From JAVBOP01 sp031550405 (lineage in GTDB: Bacteria; Bacteroidota; Ignavibacteria; Kapaibacteriales; UBA2268), in the NCBI GenBank assembly GCA_031550405.1, contig JAVBOP010000014.1:1-8835 (forward strand): DNA of 8,835 bases, written 5' to 3'. The notes beneath the pieces were generated by a model. That model ran no database searches, had not been told where the DNA came from, and saw only the letters and a list, made by a program, of their open reading frames with translations. Each line of letters begins with the position of its first letter. Positions within the stretch are counted from its first letter, which is position 1. Both the position numbers and the translations under genes were made by a program. Shown here one piece after another: positions 1-7,500 of the stretch.

Positions 1-377
1 AAGTGCATAACGTCCATGCGTTCGTCAAATTCAACGACAGCAGTCCTTTTGAGCATATTTTCCAGCTCATATATGCGTGATGCCTGCTGCGGGCTTAGCA
101 TGGACATGCGCTCGGCATGCCTTGAAACAGCTGTCTTTTCAGATAAAACATATTTAATGTGGCTGTATTCTCTTTGCATGATACTTGCAGTATGTGCTTT
201 AATATTTGCGTTCTTGTATCTTATAACCGCAAGCCCTGCAAGCACTTTAGGCGATGTTGTATCATTTTTGACAATATGCGCCATCCCCTTTCGCCCAACA
301 CTTTCCGCATAAGAATTATTAATAAAAATTAATAATCCTATAATTGCCGCCCATAGTATAACATTATTTATTTTCAT
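1..377 (-). CDS. Secreted protein, N-terminal part only (cut by window edge)
   Basis: Not recognised with certainty. The first 125 residues can be read; the rest lies beyond the left edge. The start is an ATG followed by a textbook signal peptide: MKIN, a hydrophobic core of about 15 residues (VILWAAIIGLLIFI), then NNSYA before ES, which suits signal peptidase I cleavage after residue 24. The mature part is basic and soluble-looking, with no membrane segment. It has a helical, charged stretch (about residues 65-110) leading into LKRTAVVEFDERMDV. That layout, a helical segment followed by a strand of the type RxxVVEFD, resembles the propeptide of some secreted subtilisin-like (S8) proteases, but no catalytic residue is inside the window, so this is only a guess. 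It has its own promoter and follows the kce terminator, so it is a separate transcription unit. The existence of a secreted product is well supported; its function is not. Confidence 0.7.
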   Translation of the reverse strand, partial: MKINNVILWAAIIGLLIFINNSYAESVGRKGMAHIVKNDTTSPKVLAGLAVIRYKNANIKAHTASIMQREYSHIKYVLSEKTAVSRHAERMSMLSPQQASRIYELENMLKRTAVVEFDERMDVMH

Positions 378-402
378 AAGTATCCTATAATTTTGTTACT
401 CA

Positions 403-410
403 CAAATATA
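403..410 (-). promoter_or_regulatory. Bacteroidota-type -7 promoter element for the secreted protein gene
   Basis: On the minus strand the sequence reads TATATTTG, matching the Bacteroidota housekeeping -7 consensus TAnnTTTG. It lies 26 bases before the ATG of the secreted protein, giving a leader of roughly 20 bases, and directly follows the kce terminator. No clear TTG -33 element is seen at the expected distance, because that position falls inside the terminator hairpin. Confidence 0.45.
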
Positions 411-411
411 C

Positions 412-440
412 AAAAAAGGCGAAGATATTTTCTCTTCGCC
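412..440 (-). terminator. Rho-independent terminator after kce
   Basis: On the minus strand GGCGAAGA and TCTTCGCC form a perfect 8-bp stem around a 7-base loop (GAAAATA), followed at once by six T. It starts 33 bases after the kce stop codon. In the plus direction the stem is not followed by a T run, so it acts for the minus strand. It makes kce the last gene of its transcript. Confidence 0.85.
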
Positions 441-473
441 AATATTTGCAATTATAGATGTTTTTGTTAAATA

Positions 474-1298
474 TTATCTTATTTTTAATCCCAATATCTT
501 GCGGGCTTCGGCTGGAGTCGCTATTGCACGACCAAATTCTTGTGCAAGCCGCACAACTTTTTCAACCAGCTCGGCATTAGACTTTGCCAGAACTCCTTTA
601 GATATATAAAGGTTATCCTCTAAGCCAACACGCACATGCCCTCCGTCAATAATGGCTGCAGCAGCTAAAGAAAATTCATAGCGTCCAACTCCAGCAACCG
701 TGTACGTAGCGTCCGACGGAATACTGCCGCGCAGAAATGCAAAATCACGTAACTCACCGGAAATACCGCCATTTACGCCCATTACGAAATCGAAATGCAT
801 AGGTGATTGAATATACCCCTTTTTGGCAAGCCGCAAAGCCATGTCAATCATGCTTTTATCAAAAACCTCCAATTCAGGCTTTATGCCTTTTTCTATCATG
901 CGTTGCCCAAAATATTTGATGGTATTTTCAGTATTTTCAAATATCTCGTCGCCTCCAAAATTCAGCGTGCCACAGTCCAAAGTTGCCATTTCTGGAGACA
1001 GTTCGATTGGCTGCAGTCGCTCATCGTTGCTCATACCAACAGCTCCGCCTGTTGAAGGCTGGATTATCACATCGGGACAAGCCGCATAAATAGCCTCCAT
1101 GATCTCTTTGAAACGCGCCTTGTCTTGCGTTGGCGTTCCGTCATCGCGGCGCACATGCAAATGGATAATACTTGCGCCTGCTTCATGAGCCATCTTGGCT
1201 TCACGTACAAATTCTCCGGTAGTATAAGGCACAGCCGGATTCAATTCTTTGGTAACTTCAGCACCCGAAATAGCTGCTGTAATAATTAGTTTTTCCAT
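474..1298 (-). CDS. kce: BKACE-family enzyme, probable 3-keto-5-aminohexanoate cleavage enzyme
   Basis: This is a 274-residue protein of the BKACE (DUF849) family: TIM-barrel, metal-dependent enzymes that cleave a beta-keto acid with acetyl-CoA to give acetoacetate and a new acyl-CoA. Kce acts on 3-keto-5-aminohexanoate in cytoplasmic lysine fermentation. Visible family marks are the N-terminal LIITAAISGAE, the metal-binding HLH (His46, His48), QPSTGGAVG (Ser82), EMATLDCGTLNFG (Thr106), GVNGG, VAGVGR, and HVRVGLEDN (Arg223, Glu227, Asp228). These correspond to the Zn ligands and active-site residues described for Kce of Cloacimonas. Length is normal for the family and the ATG start gives the usual N-terminus. 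The other lysine-fermentation genes are not beside it; it seems monocistronic, with a promoter upstream and a strong terminator downstream. BKACE members differ in substrate, so the lysine-pathway assignment rests on overall likeness to Kce and is less certain than the family. Confidence 0.85.
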   Translation of the reverse strand: MEKLIITAAISGAEVTKELNPAVPYTTGEFVREAKMAHEAGASIIHLHVRRDDGTPTQDKARFKEIMEAIYAACPDVIIQPSTGGAVGMSNDERLQPIELSPEMATLDCGTLNFGGDEIFENTENTIKYFGQRMIEKGIKPELEVFDKSMIDMALRLAKKGYIQSPMHFDFVMGVNGGISGELRDFAFLRGSIPSDATYTVAGVGRYEFSLAAAAIIDGGHVRVGLEDNLYISKGVLAKSNAELVEKVVRLAQEFGRAIATPAEARKILGLKIR

Positions 1299-1369
1299 AA
1301 TCTTAAGTTTATGATTTTTTTTTAATAACTCTGCTATACCGTTCGCATATTTAGCTCATCAAGCAACTA

Positions 1370-1377
1370 CAAATATA
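1370..1377 (-). promoter_or_regulatory. Candidate -7 promoter element for kce
   Basis: The minus strand reads TATATTTG, a match to TAnnTTTG, 71 bases before the kce ATG, which would give a leader of about 60-65 bases. No convincing TTG element is found 19-21 bases further upstream. A second TATATTTG on the same strand (1476-1483) is a less likely alternative because of its longer leader. Confidence 0.4.
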
Positions 1378-1688
1378 CAAAAAAAAGCTATACTTGGTTT
1401 GCACTTTATTGTGTTTAAAAAAATAAAAAAATGTTTTTTCTTAAATGTTGCTATAATGACTATGCTCTGTTAACACAAATATATATATCAGATGTTATGG
1501 AACTAATAGCCAACTGCTTTCCCGTTCAGCGTGAAAATGTGAGTTTGAGCAATCTTAGATGCCTTGAATGATATACTTGTATGTCCTTAAAAATGGTTTA
1601 AAATTGCGGGATTTGAGAGCCTGTATGAAATCACTATCATCCAAATATTTGTTCTCTGCCAAATAATAATTCGTGATTTTGAATGTTT

Positions 1689-1710
1689 AAAAAAATAGAG
1701 CTAGCTATAT
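1689..1710 (-). terminator. Candidate terminator after the ATPase-cas1-cas2 operon
   Basis: On the minus strand ATATAG and CTCTAT flank a CTAG loop, giving a short stem with one mismatch, followed by seven T. It begins 44 bases after the cas2 stop. The stem is AT-rich and weak, but position and T run suit the end of the cas operon. Confidence 0.4.
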
Positions 1711-1754
1711 ATTCAAAGCTAATACGGCTGCCCCACCCCAAACCCCAAAAAAGT

Positions 1755-2084
1755 CTAAAACATTTCTAATTGCTGTTCGACTTGTGGATTTTCTGCGATG
1801 CGTCTGTTTTCAAAAAGCTCAATCATGCCAAATTGCTTGTCAGTGATGCAAATAATGCCGACTTTTCCATGCTCTGGCAGATTTTTTTTTACGCGTTTTA
1901 TATGGACTTCCGCATTTTCACGACTGCTGCAATGACGAATATAAATCGAAAACTGAAACATGCTAAACCCGTCTTTTATAAGAGATTCACGGAATTTTGT
2001 CGCACGCTTTCTGTCAATTTTTCTTTCGGTCGGCAGGTCGAATAAAACCATAATCCACATAATTCTATATTCGCTAAGTCGCAT
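1755..2084 (-). CDS. cas2: CRISPR-associated endonuclease Cas2, type II-C
   Basis: Cas2 forms the dimer at the centre of the Cas1-Cas2 integrase that inserts new spacers. The protein of 109 residues begins MRLSEYRIMWIMVLFDLPTE, typical of II-C Cas2 from Bacteroidota, with the first beta strand ending in the conserved metal-binding Asp16 (LFDLP). The ferredoxin-like pattern continues with MFQFSIYIRHC and KVGIICITDKQF. An open frame continues 26 codons upstream to an earlier ATG, but those codons lie inside the end of cas1 and add residues not found in Cas2, so I chose the ATG at 2084. This start overlaps the cas1 stop by 11 bases (ATG lies before TAG), which points to translational coupling with cas1. 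Last gene of the operon. No key residue is missing. Confidence 0.95.
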   Translation of the reverse strand: MRLSEYRIMWIMVLFDLPTERKIDRKRATKFRESLIKDGFSMFQFSIYIRHCSSRENAEVHIKRVKKNLPEHGKVGIICITDKQFGMIELFENRRIAENPQVEQQLEMF

Positions 2085-3012
2085 ATAATTGAGGATAATT
2101 AATCTTGCGTTTTTTGCCTTCAAAACAATCTGATAATGAAGCTGTTGTTCGTGTAAGTCCAACCATTAAAGGACTTGTGCTTTTTTCAAAATGTACATCC
2201 TGCTCCAAAACCTTAAATAAACTTTCTTTAATTTTTGGACTTAAATACTCATAATCATTACGCTTAACACATTCCCAAACCGCCATATCAACAAACGGAC
2301 GATAAGGCTCCATAATATCATCGGCAAGGCAATATGCGTTGTATTGATTGCGATGGAAAATGCCCAAAGTCGGCAGCAATCCAGAACCCACAAGCGAACG
2401 GGCAACAGCTGCACGCAAAATCGAATAGCCGTAATTAAGCAGCATATTTGGCTCTGCTCCTTCCCTATCTCGTTTAAAATCAACAATATAGCTGGAAAAT
2501 ATTTGCGACCAGTAATATGCCGCCGCCTGTGCTTCATAATTGTCAGTATCGCCAGATTTCATATTTCGAATCATGAATTCAAGTTTCTTAGTTTCTTTTC
2601 CCAAAGACTTCAATAATGAACATTGATTCATAATTTTAGCGGTAACGGTTTGCTGCCAGAGCTGTTTTTTGAGAGGTTCGGTAGCTTCGATTTGGTAACG
2701 GAAACGCAGAGCTTGCAAGGTATGTCCATCTAAATTCAGCATCAAACCGTGCGGCAGATGTTGCGAATTGCATTGGATTATAGCAGCATTATTTTTGAGC
2801 AGAGCGGACATAAGTCCATGTGTAATAGTAACTTGCGGATTATCCAGAATCACTATGCCTATATCTTCAACCGGACGAGAAACTTCTGCTTTTGTCTTCA
2901 GCTTTTCGCCATCTCCATTTTCTACCTCAACTTCAAGTAGTTTTATTAACATTTGTTCATTTTTCAGGCTGAGGTAAGCAGGATTTCCGAAGTATAGTGT
3001 TTTAGCAATCAT
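2074..3012 (-). CDS. cas1: CRISPR-associated endonuclease/integrase Cas1, type II-C
   Basis: Cas1 is the integrase subunit that joins protospacer DNA to the CRISPR leader-repeat junction. The 312-residue protein has the start MIAKTLYFGNPAYLSLKNEQ and EDIGIVILDNPQVTITHG of the N-terminal beta domain, then the alpha-helical catalytic domain. Active-site residues are visible: Glu160 (NYEAQAAAYYW), His220 (GIFHRNQYN) and Asp232 with Glu235 (LADDIMEPYRP); the LLNYGYSILR motif is at 191-200. Length and sequence are normal for type II-C Cas1 of Bacteroidota and the protein appears intact. The ATG lies 6 bases after the ATPase stop codon, and cas2 overlaps its end, so the three genes are almost certainly one transcript. 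There is no separate promoter in front of cas1. Confidence 0.97.
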   Translation of the reverse strand: MIAKTLYFGNPAYLSLKNEQMLIKLLEVEVENGDGEKLKTKAEVSRPVEDIGIVILDNPQVTITHGLMSALLKNNAAIIQCNSQHLPHGLMLNLDGHTLQALRFRYQIEATEPLKKQLWQQTVTAKIMNQCSLLKSLGKETKKLEFMIRNMKSGDTDNYEAQAAAYYWSQIFSSYIVDFKRDREGAEPNMLLNYGYSILRAAVARSLVGSGLLPTLGIFHRNQYNAYCLADDIMEPYRPFVDMAVWECVKRNDYEYLSPKIKESLFKVLEQDVHFEKSTSPLMVGLTRTTASLSDCFEGKKRKINYPQLYAT

Positions 3013-3018
3013 ATTTTT

Positions 3019-4152
3019 TTAGTAAGTGCGTTCTAACCAACGAGATAAAAAGACATCATAAACTTGGTAAGACGTTGTATCAATATCGTCATTGCGATAT
3101 ACCATTTCTTTATCAATCAAAGCATCTAAGGCTTTTTTGACGCTTGAAGCCGAACCTACTTTATATTTTTGTAGAAAATTAGCAGATTGCGGGTTATAAA
3201 GTTTTCCTTCCTTAGCGATAGCAATCAAAAGCTGCCACTGTAATGAAGTCAGTAAGCTCCTGTACTGTATATATGTTAGCTGCTGCGAGGTTAAAATATT
3301 GCTACAAACTTTCTTCACAACATCAATATCTATTTTCTTTATTTGAGTAGCAAAAACCTCTTTGCAAACCATTTGAGTATAGTAAGTATGACAGCGAGTC
3401 CATTCAATAATAAAATTAATTTCCATTTCGGAAATTGCTCGTTTTTTCTCTGTAAATTTTTGCAAAATAAATGACTTATATTTATCCTCTGGAATAGTTG
3501 ACAACCCAAGCATAAGCGTACTCGAAAAAAATGGACGCTTGCTGCTTGTGAAAATCTCGGTCATCAAATGCTTATTGCTTCCGCTGAAAATAAAATTAAT
3601 ATTTTTTAATAATTGTATTGCTGTGCGTAAAACAGCTTCTGTATTTTGTTCAGAATATGCTGCAACCTGTTGAAATTCGTCGATTGCAATCAAAATTTTT
3701 ATTTTTTGTTCATCTAAAAACTGCAAAAGTCCGCCAAGCGTTTGCTCGCCTTCCTTAGCTTGGGCAAATTCAAAATGCACGGCAGGCTGCCCTGTAAGTG
3801 AGTCGTAAGTGATAATCGGACGAAATCCTTTTAATACATCTAAAAATTTCTTTCCTATGCTCTTTTTTTCAGGAAAATGCTTTAGAATTGCAGCAGCTAA
3901 AATTTCTATAAGGTCTTTCAGGGTTTGTGTTGCATATATATCAATGTATATACATATTCTATCTTTTGCATCAAATTCATCAAAAAGTCGCCAAATAAGA
4001 GCTGATTTTCCAAGTCTTCGAGCTGAAATCAGTGTTGTATTTGTTTGATTTTCGATGCGTTTTTTTAATGTTTCGAGTTCATATTCTCTATCACAAAACA
4101 AATCTTTAGATATGTAACTATCTGTTAAAAAAGGGTTAAACTCAGCATTCAT
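3019..4152 (-). CDS. P-loop ATPase of the archaeal-ATPase (ATPase_2) type with winged helix, in cas operon
   Basis: A 377-residue predicted cytoplasmic ATPase. It shows a Walker A motif SARRLGKS (residues 43-50, Lys49; the usual first Gly is Ser), a hydrophobic strand ending in Walker B ILIAIDE (153-159), and a sensor-like strand FIFSGSN (187-193) followed by the RPFF and LGLS features common in PF01637-type ATPases. Residues about 292-377 form a winged-helix-like end (SVKKALDALIDKEMVYRNDD, then YQVYDVFLSRWLE). No nuclease domain or signal peptide is present. The ATG at 4152 is chosen over a TTG two codons earlier because AAGG stands 9 bases before it. The gene has its own promoter and lies 6 bases ahead of cas1, so it heads the adaptation operon. 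Such ATPases are common in Bacteroidota outside CRISPR loci, and II-C systems do not normally include one. A role in spacer acquisition, as for Csn2 in II-A, is my inference; a passenger gene is possible. Confidence 0.85.
   Translation of the reverse strand: MNAEFNPFLTDSYISKDLFCDREYELETLKKRIENQTNTTLISARRLGKSALIWRLFDEFDAKDRICIYIDIYATQTLKDLIEILAAAILKHFPEKKSIGKKFLDVLKGFRPIITYDSLTGQPAVHFEFAQAKEGEQTLGGLLQFLDEQKIKILIAIDEFQQVAAYSEQNTEAVLRTAIQLLKNINFIFSGSNKHLMTEIFTSSKRPFFSSTLMLGLSTIPEDKYKSFILQKFTEKKRAISEMEINFIIEWTRCHTYYTQMVCKEVFATQIKKIDIDVVKKVCSNILTSQQLTYIQYRSLLTSLQWQLLIAIAKEGKLYNPQSANFLQKYKVGSASSVKKALDALIDKEMVYRNDDIDTTSYQVYDVFLSRWLERTY
3691..3733. repeat. Direct repeat copy A, inside the ATPase gene
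   Basis: This 43-base stretch encodes about residues 140-154 of the ATPase, just before Walker B. It matches the stretch at 4300-4342 at 41 of 43 positions in the same orientation; the copies start 609 bases apart. The match ends sharply on both sides. Being in a functional coding frame, this is probably the source copy. Confidence 0.85.
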
Positions 4153-4180
4153 ATTCAATTACCTTGATGAGACAATTAAA

Positions 4181-4212
4181 GCAAAGATACAGATTTTATT
4201 AAATATATCCAA
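4181..4212 (-). promoter_or_regulatory. Promoter of the ATPase-cas1-cas2 operon
   Basis: The minus strand carries TATCTTTGC (4181-4189), a full match to the Bacteroidota -7 consensus TAnnTTTGC, with TTGG (4209-4212) 19 bases upstream as the -33 element. Predicted transcription start is near 4175, leaving a leader of about 20-25 bases with AAGG ahead of the ATG. It is the best promoter in the window and indicates that the ATPase, cas1 and cas2 are expressed apart from cas9. Confidence 0.75.
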
Positions 4213-4248
4213 CTTTTAGCATCACACATTTAGTATCACACTAAAAGT
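4212..4248. repeat. Operator-like direct and inverted repeats at the ATPase promoter
   Basis: Two direct repeats, TTTAGCATCACAC (4215-4227) and TTTAGTATCACAC (4229-4241), differ at one base and start 14 bases apart. They are enclosed by a perfect 8-base inverted repeat, ACTTTTAG (4212-4219) and CTAAAAGT (4241-4248). The array abuts and overlaps the -33 element of the operon promoter, the usual place for a regulator to bind. Which protein binds is unknown; the spacing is longer than one helical turn. Confidence 0.6.
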
Positions 4249-4299
4249 ATGATTAAATTATGTCTTTTTTGTAGCGACAAGGCGACGTTTAGCTATTTT

Positions 4300-4342
4300 C
4301 AAATTTTTTATTTTTTGTTCATCTAAAAACTGCAAAAATCCG
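4300..4342. repeat. Direct repeat copy B, intergenic fragment of the ATPase gene
   Basis: The second copy of the 43-base segment of the ATPase gene, with two mismatches to copy A, sits in the gap between cas9 and the ATPase promoter. On the minus strand it still reads as FLQFLDEQKIK, then departs from the ATPase sequence. It may be the trace of a partial duplication or of a lost second ATPase paralogue. Confidence 0.8.
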
Positions 4343-4470
4343 AACGTTATACCATAAAATCTTTTATTCTAATTTTATGAATATATATTCACAAAGCAGG
4401 CATTTTCATTCTATAATTAATTTTGTTGCCATAAGTTATAGCATGTTAATAAATTGTTAATTGCGAATAT

Positions 4471-4497
4471 AAAAATAATCCTGATAAATAGGAGTAT
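4471..4497 (-). terminator. Weak candidate terminator after cas9
   Basis: On the minus strand ATACTCCT and AGGATTAT form an 8-position stem with one mismatch around a 7-base loop, followed by five T. It starts 22 bases after the cas9 stop. The stem is AT-rich, so termination may be partial and some read-through into the ATPase operon is possible. Confidence 0.35.
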
Positions 4498-4519
4498 AAT
4501 GTTAAATTTCTATTGGTCA

Positions 4520-7500
4520 TTAATACTCTCCAACGTGTACGATTTCTCCAATGTGATTTATGCGAACTTTTACAATATTTTGAATGCCATTCAAACCCAA
4601 TCTTAACCAAGAAATATTTTTTAAAGAATCAATGTTTTCGACTTTTGTTTCAAGGTGATGTCTAAAGAAATAATCTTTATTTGATATTTTTTGTACTCTA
4701 AACAAATTCGGACTAATCAGTGCATAATTATCCGGATTCAACAAATCAATTTCGTACGGATTAAACCCTGTTTCTTCATTCGAAAAGACAAAATATTCAT
4801 TTTGTTTCATGCTAAATAAAAATTCCCAACCTTCAGACTTTTTATATTCTTTGTCAATAATTGGAAAACCATTGTTCACTCGCATTGTTGCTTCAAAAAA
4901 AGAAATAACATTTTCTTGTAAATTACCGTTTTCATCTCTATAAATTGCAACGTGATGATTATTTCCGGTATTTACAAAATCTACTGGCTGAGAACGTCCA
5001 TTTTCATTTAATATAATATTCCCATCTTTATCTTTTTTATCATGTAATGCTTCAGCATTGCTAACTCCGCTAATCGTAACTCGTTTTATAACAATTCCTT
5101 TATTTTTGTTTAGCCATATAGGATTTTCATCCAAATTAGAAAATGCTTTTTTAGCATCGTTATTAAATTCTTTTAATCGATTTGACAATATTGTTTTAAT
5201 TTTTGGATCTATAATTTTATCTACATTTAAGTCATGGCTAACTTCTTTGCGTATGGTATAAATTGTTTCCCAAGATATTGTAGGTACTTTGTCAGGCAAT
5301 TTCTTCGTTTGCATTTCATCTAAAAATATTGGATTTTTATCCAAGCTATTTTTTCCTGTAAAAGCCTTCTTTGGCTCATTATCAAATTCTTCTAATCGTT
5401 TTAATAATCCTTCGCGATATATTTTCTTAGTAACTTTGAGAATTTGTTCTTTATCAAATGTGCCATTTACTTTTTTAAATTCAACGTTTTGTTGTTTAAT
5501 CCTTCCATATACTGTTTCCAAATGAAGCCGCCCACGAGGCGTAAGTTGCTTTTTTTTATTGCTACCATTTTTTTTATTAGTAATATTGGTATTAATAGTA
5601 ACTACTTTATTTTTCGCTTTTATGGAAATTAAAGTATTTTCTAAATATTTTTTAGCTTCTGCTCTAAATTCATTCAACGGCATTGGCGGATTGAAGCGAA
5701 TTTTTCCTTTTTCATCACGATATAATTCTTTGGTTTCAATACCATAAATACTACTTGATTTATCACTTCTTGCATTTAAATTATTAAGGTATTGAATATG
5801 GCTAAGTTTTGTAAATGCCACTGTCAAAGCGTCCATTGCATGGTGGCGGTGATCATTACGCTTTGTCCAGTCTTTAATTCTTCTGATTTTATGCCCATCT
5901 CTATTCTCAATAATTTCTGTTAAGCCAAGCTTACTATATTTGTCCCAATTTAATTCCTGCATAATATCTATCAATTGCCAATCTTCTCTTAATCTGTCAG
6001 TAATTGAACCTGTTGTAGAAATAACATCTTTTACTAATTCTTCCAATATAGATTTAGCTTTTTTAGCAATATATTGTGTATCTCTAATATCTCTTTCTAT
6101 AAATCCATCTGGAATATCAGCACCTTTCATTCGGAGTTTCTTATATTTAGTAAAAGAGATTTTTTCATTTTTATACAACTCTTCAATTCTTAACAAATAT
6201 TCATTTAAACCATCTTTCTCATATTTGTGAAGCACATAGTCATAAGCTGTATCATTTGATTTTTCAATGTTCACACTTCTACATTCCAATGTTTTATTAG
6301 AAAATGAATCATCAAAAAGTCTTGATTGCGGAATAATATGTTCAATATCGAATTCTTTACTAAACAATTTTTCTTGCGATATATATGTATTAGAATATAG
6401 AGTTTTATATCCTCTATATTCTAATTCTTTATATAGCCTATAGCGAATAATATCATTGCGGCTAACGTGAACAATTCCAAATTCTTTTTGTAATATTTTT
6501 TTATATTCTTCATTCTCTTTTGTTGATTTGCCGATTGCAGCTGTTAGATCTTCTCTTTCTTTTGCACTTTTTTTCAACTCACGAGCTAATTCGATACGTA
6601 TCTCATCGGGTTTTCCGTAAGATTCAATGACAGAATTAATAACATTTATCATTTGATTTAATATTTTCTCCACTACAGGATTACGCAAACTGTTTTTAGG
6701 CAAAATATTTAATTTATCTTTTAATATTTTCTTTTCTTTTTCTTCTTTGGTCAAGGAATCTTTTGAATGTCTATAACCTGCATATTCACAAGCAAGACTG
6801 TATTCATTTCCATCTTTTAAAAATGGAAGTATTTTTCGCATTGCTTTAGTGCTTAAATTTCCATAATCATCTTTAAATGTAACGTCGGCAATAATTTTAG
6901 CATATTCATAGGGAAAAGCATATAATTGTGAAATTTTATTAATTAATTTCTCGTTGCCAAGATTAGAGTTATCTCCTTCGAAAGAATACAATAAATGCCA
7001 TAATTTATACATTTGCTGTTTTTCAAAGTCATTTCCTTCAACACTCGAATCAAATTTTAATATATCAGTATTGTAGCCCAATCCTGCAAAAATAGATGAA
7101 ATAATTTTTATGATTTCATCTGCATTCATTTTTGAAAAATCATATTCTCCATGTCCACTCAATTCTACAATTTTTCTATAAGCTTCAAATAATGCCGCTT
7201 GAGTTCTGTTGCCTTCAATACCTTCTTTGTAATTCAAATCTAAATTACTTACTTTGAATGTAATAGGCTTATCGAATAGTTCATCTTGGTTTTTCTTTTT
7301 GGTATCCTGAGTATTTTTAGAATTTAAAGTTATTTCTTTATTGTTTTTGAATAAAAATTTTAAAACTTCTGCCTTTGACATTTTAGCTTTTATACTTAAT
7401 TCTTCAATTAAAGCTTCTTTTGCTTCCTGTTCTAGAAAACCTTTCACCCCGCTTGCTTTTTCAATAATTTGAATGTTATTCAGTATTTGCCAAATTTTAA

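Larger units (their letters stand above)
1299..1754. other. Intergenic region between cas2 and kce, no CRISPR array
   Basis: This stretch lies where many Bacteroidota II-C loci carry their array, but I see no repeated unit of 36-48 bases with spacers on either strand. It contains, from the cas2 side: a C-rich tract (G-rich on the cas2 coding strand), a hairpin with a T run, a 43-codon open frame without a start codon (1555-1686, minus) that could be a gene remnant, and AT-rich sequence with two TATATTTG promoter-like elements in front of kce. Nothing else is recognisable. Confidence 0.6.
4153..4519. other. Intergenic region between cas9 and the ATPase operon
   Basis: From the ATPase side it holds the operon promoter, a pair of 13-base direct repeats inside an inverted repeat, a GCGACAAGGCGACG stretch of unknown meaning (4274-4287), the second copy of the 43-base ATPase repeat, about 130 bases of AT-rich sequence with no recognisable feature, and a weak hairpin after cas9. 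On the minus strand the repeated segment lies in an open frame (TAG-bounded, about 33 codons, stop at 4258-4260) that keeps the ATPase frame and then diverges. There is no start codon in that frame, so I do not call it a gene. Confidence 0.6.

Noticed and set aside
16..312. Plus-strand open frame of 98 codons with a hydrophobic stretch
   Set aside because: It lies opposite the secreted protein frame on the minus strand, which has a proper signal peptide, a promoter and a terminator before it. The plus frame has none of these.
1497..1571. Plus-strand frame of 24 codons starting with MELIANCFPV
   Set aside because: It is short, has no ribosome binding site or promoter, and overlaps the minus-strand frame; no family is recognised.
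1731..1746. A full intramolecular G-quadruplex
   Set aside because: Only three runs of four G are present; a fourth run is missing nearby.
2085..2162. Longer cas2 starting at an upstream ATG
   Set aside because: The 26 extra residues are read out of frame inside the end of cas1, and Cas2 proteins of this group begin at the MRLSEYRIMW position.
4153..4158. TTG start two codons upstream of the ATPase ATG
   Set aside because: The AAGG would be only 3 bases from TTG, while it is 9 bases from the ATG at 4152.
5058..5747. Several plus-strand open frames opposite cas9 with hydrophobic translations
   Set aside because: They are antisense shadows of an intact, highly recognisable cas9 and show no start signals or known family.
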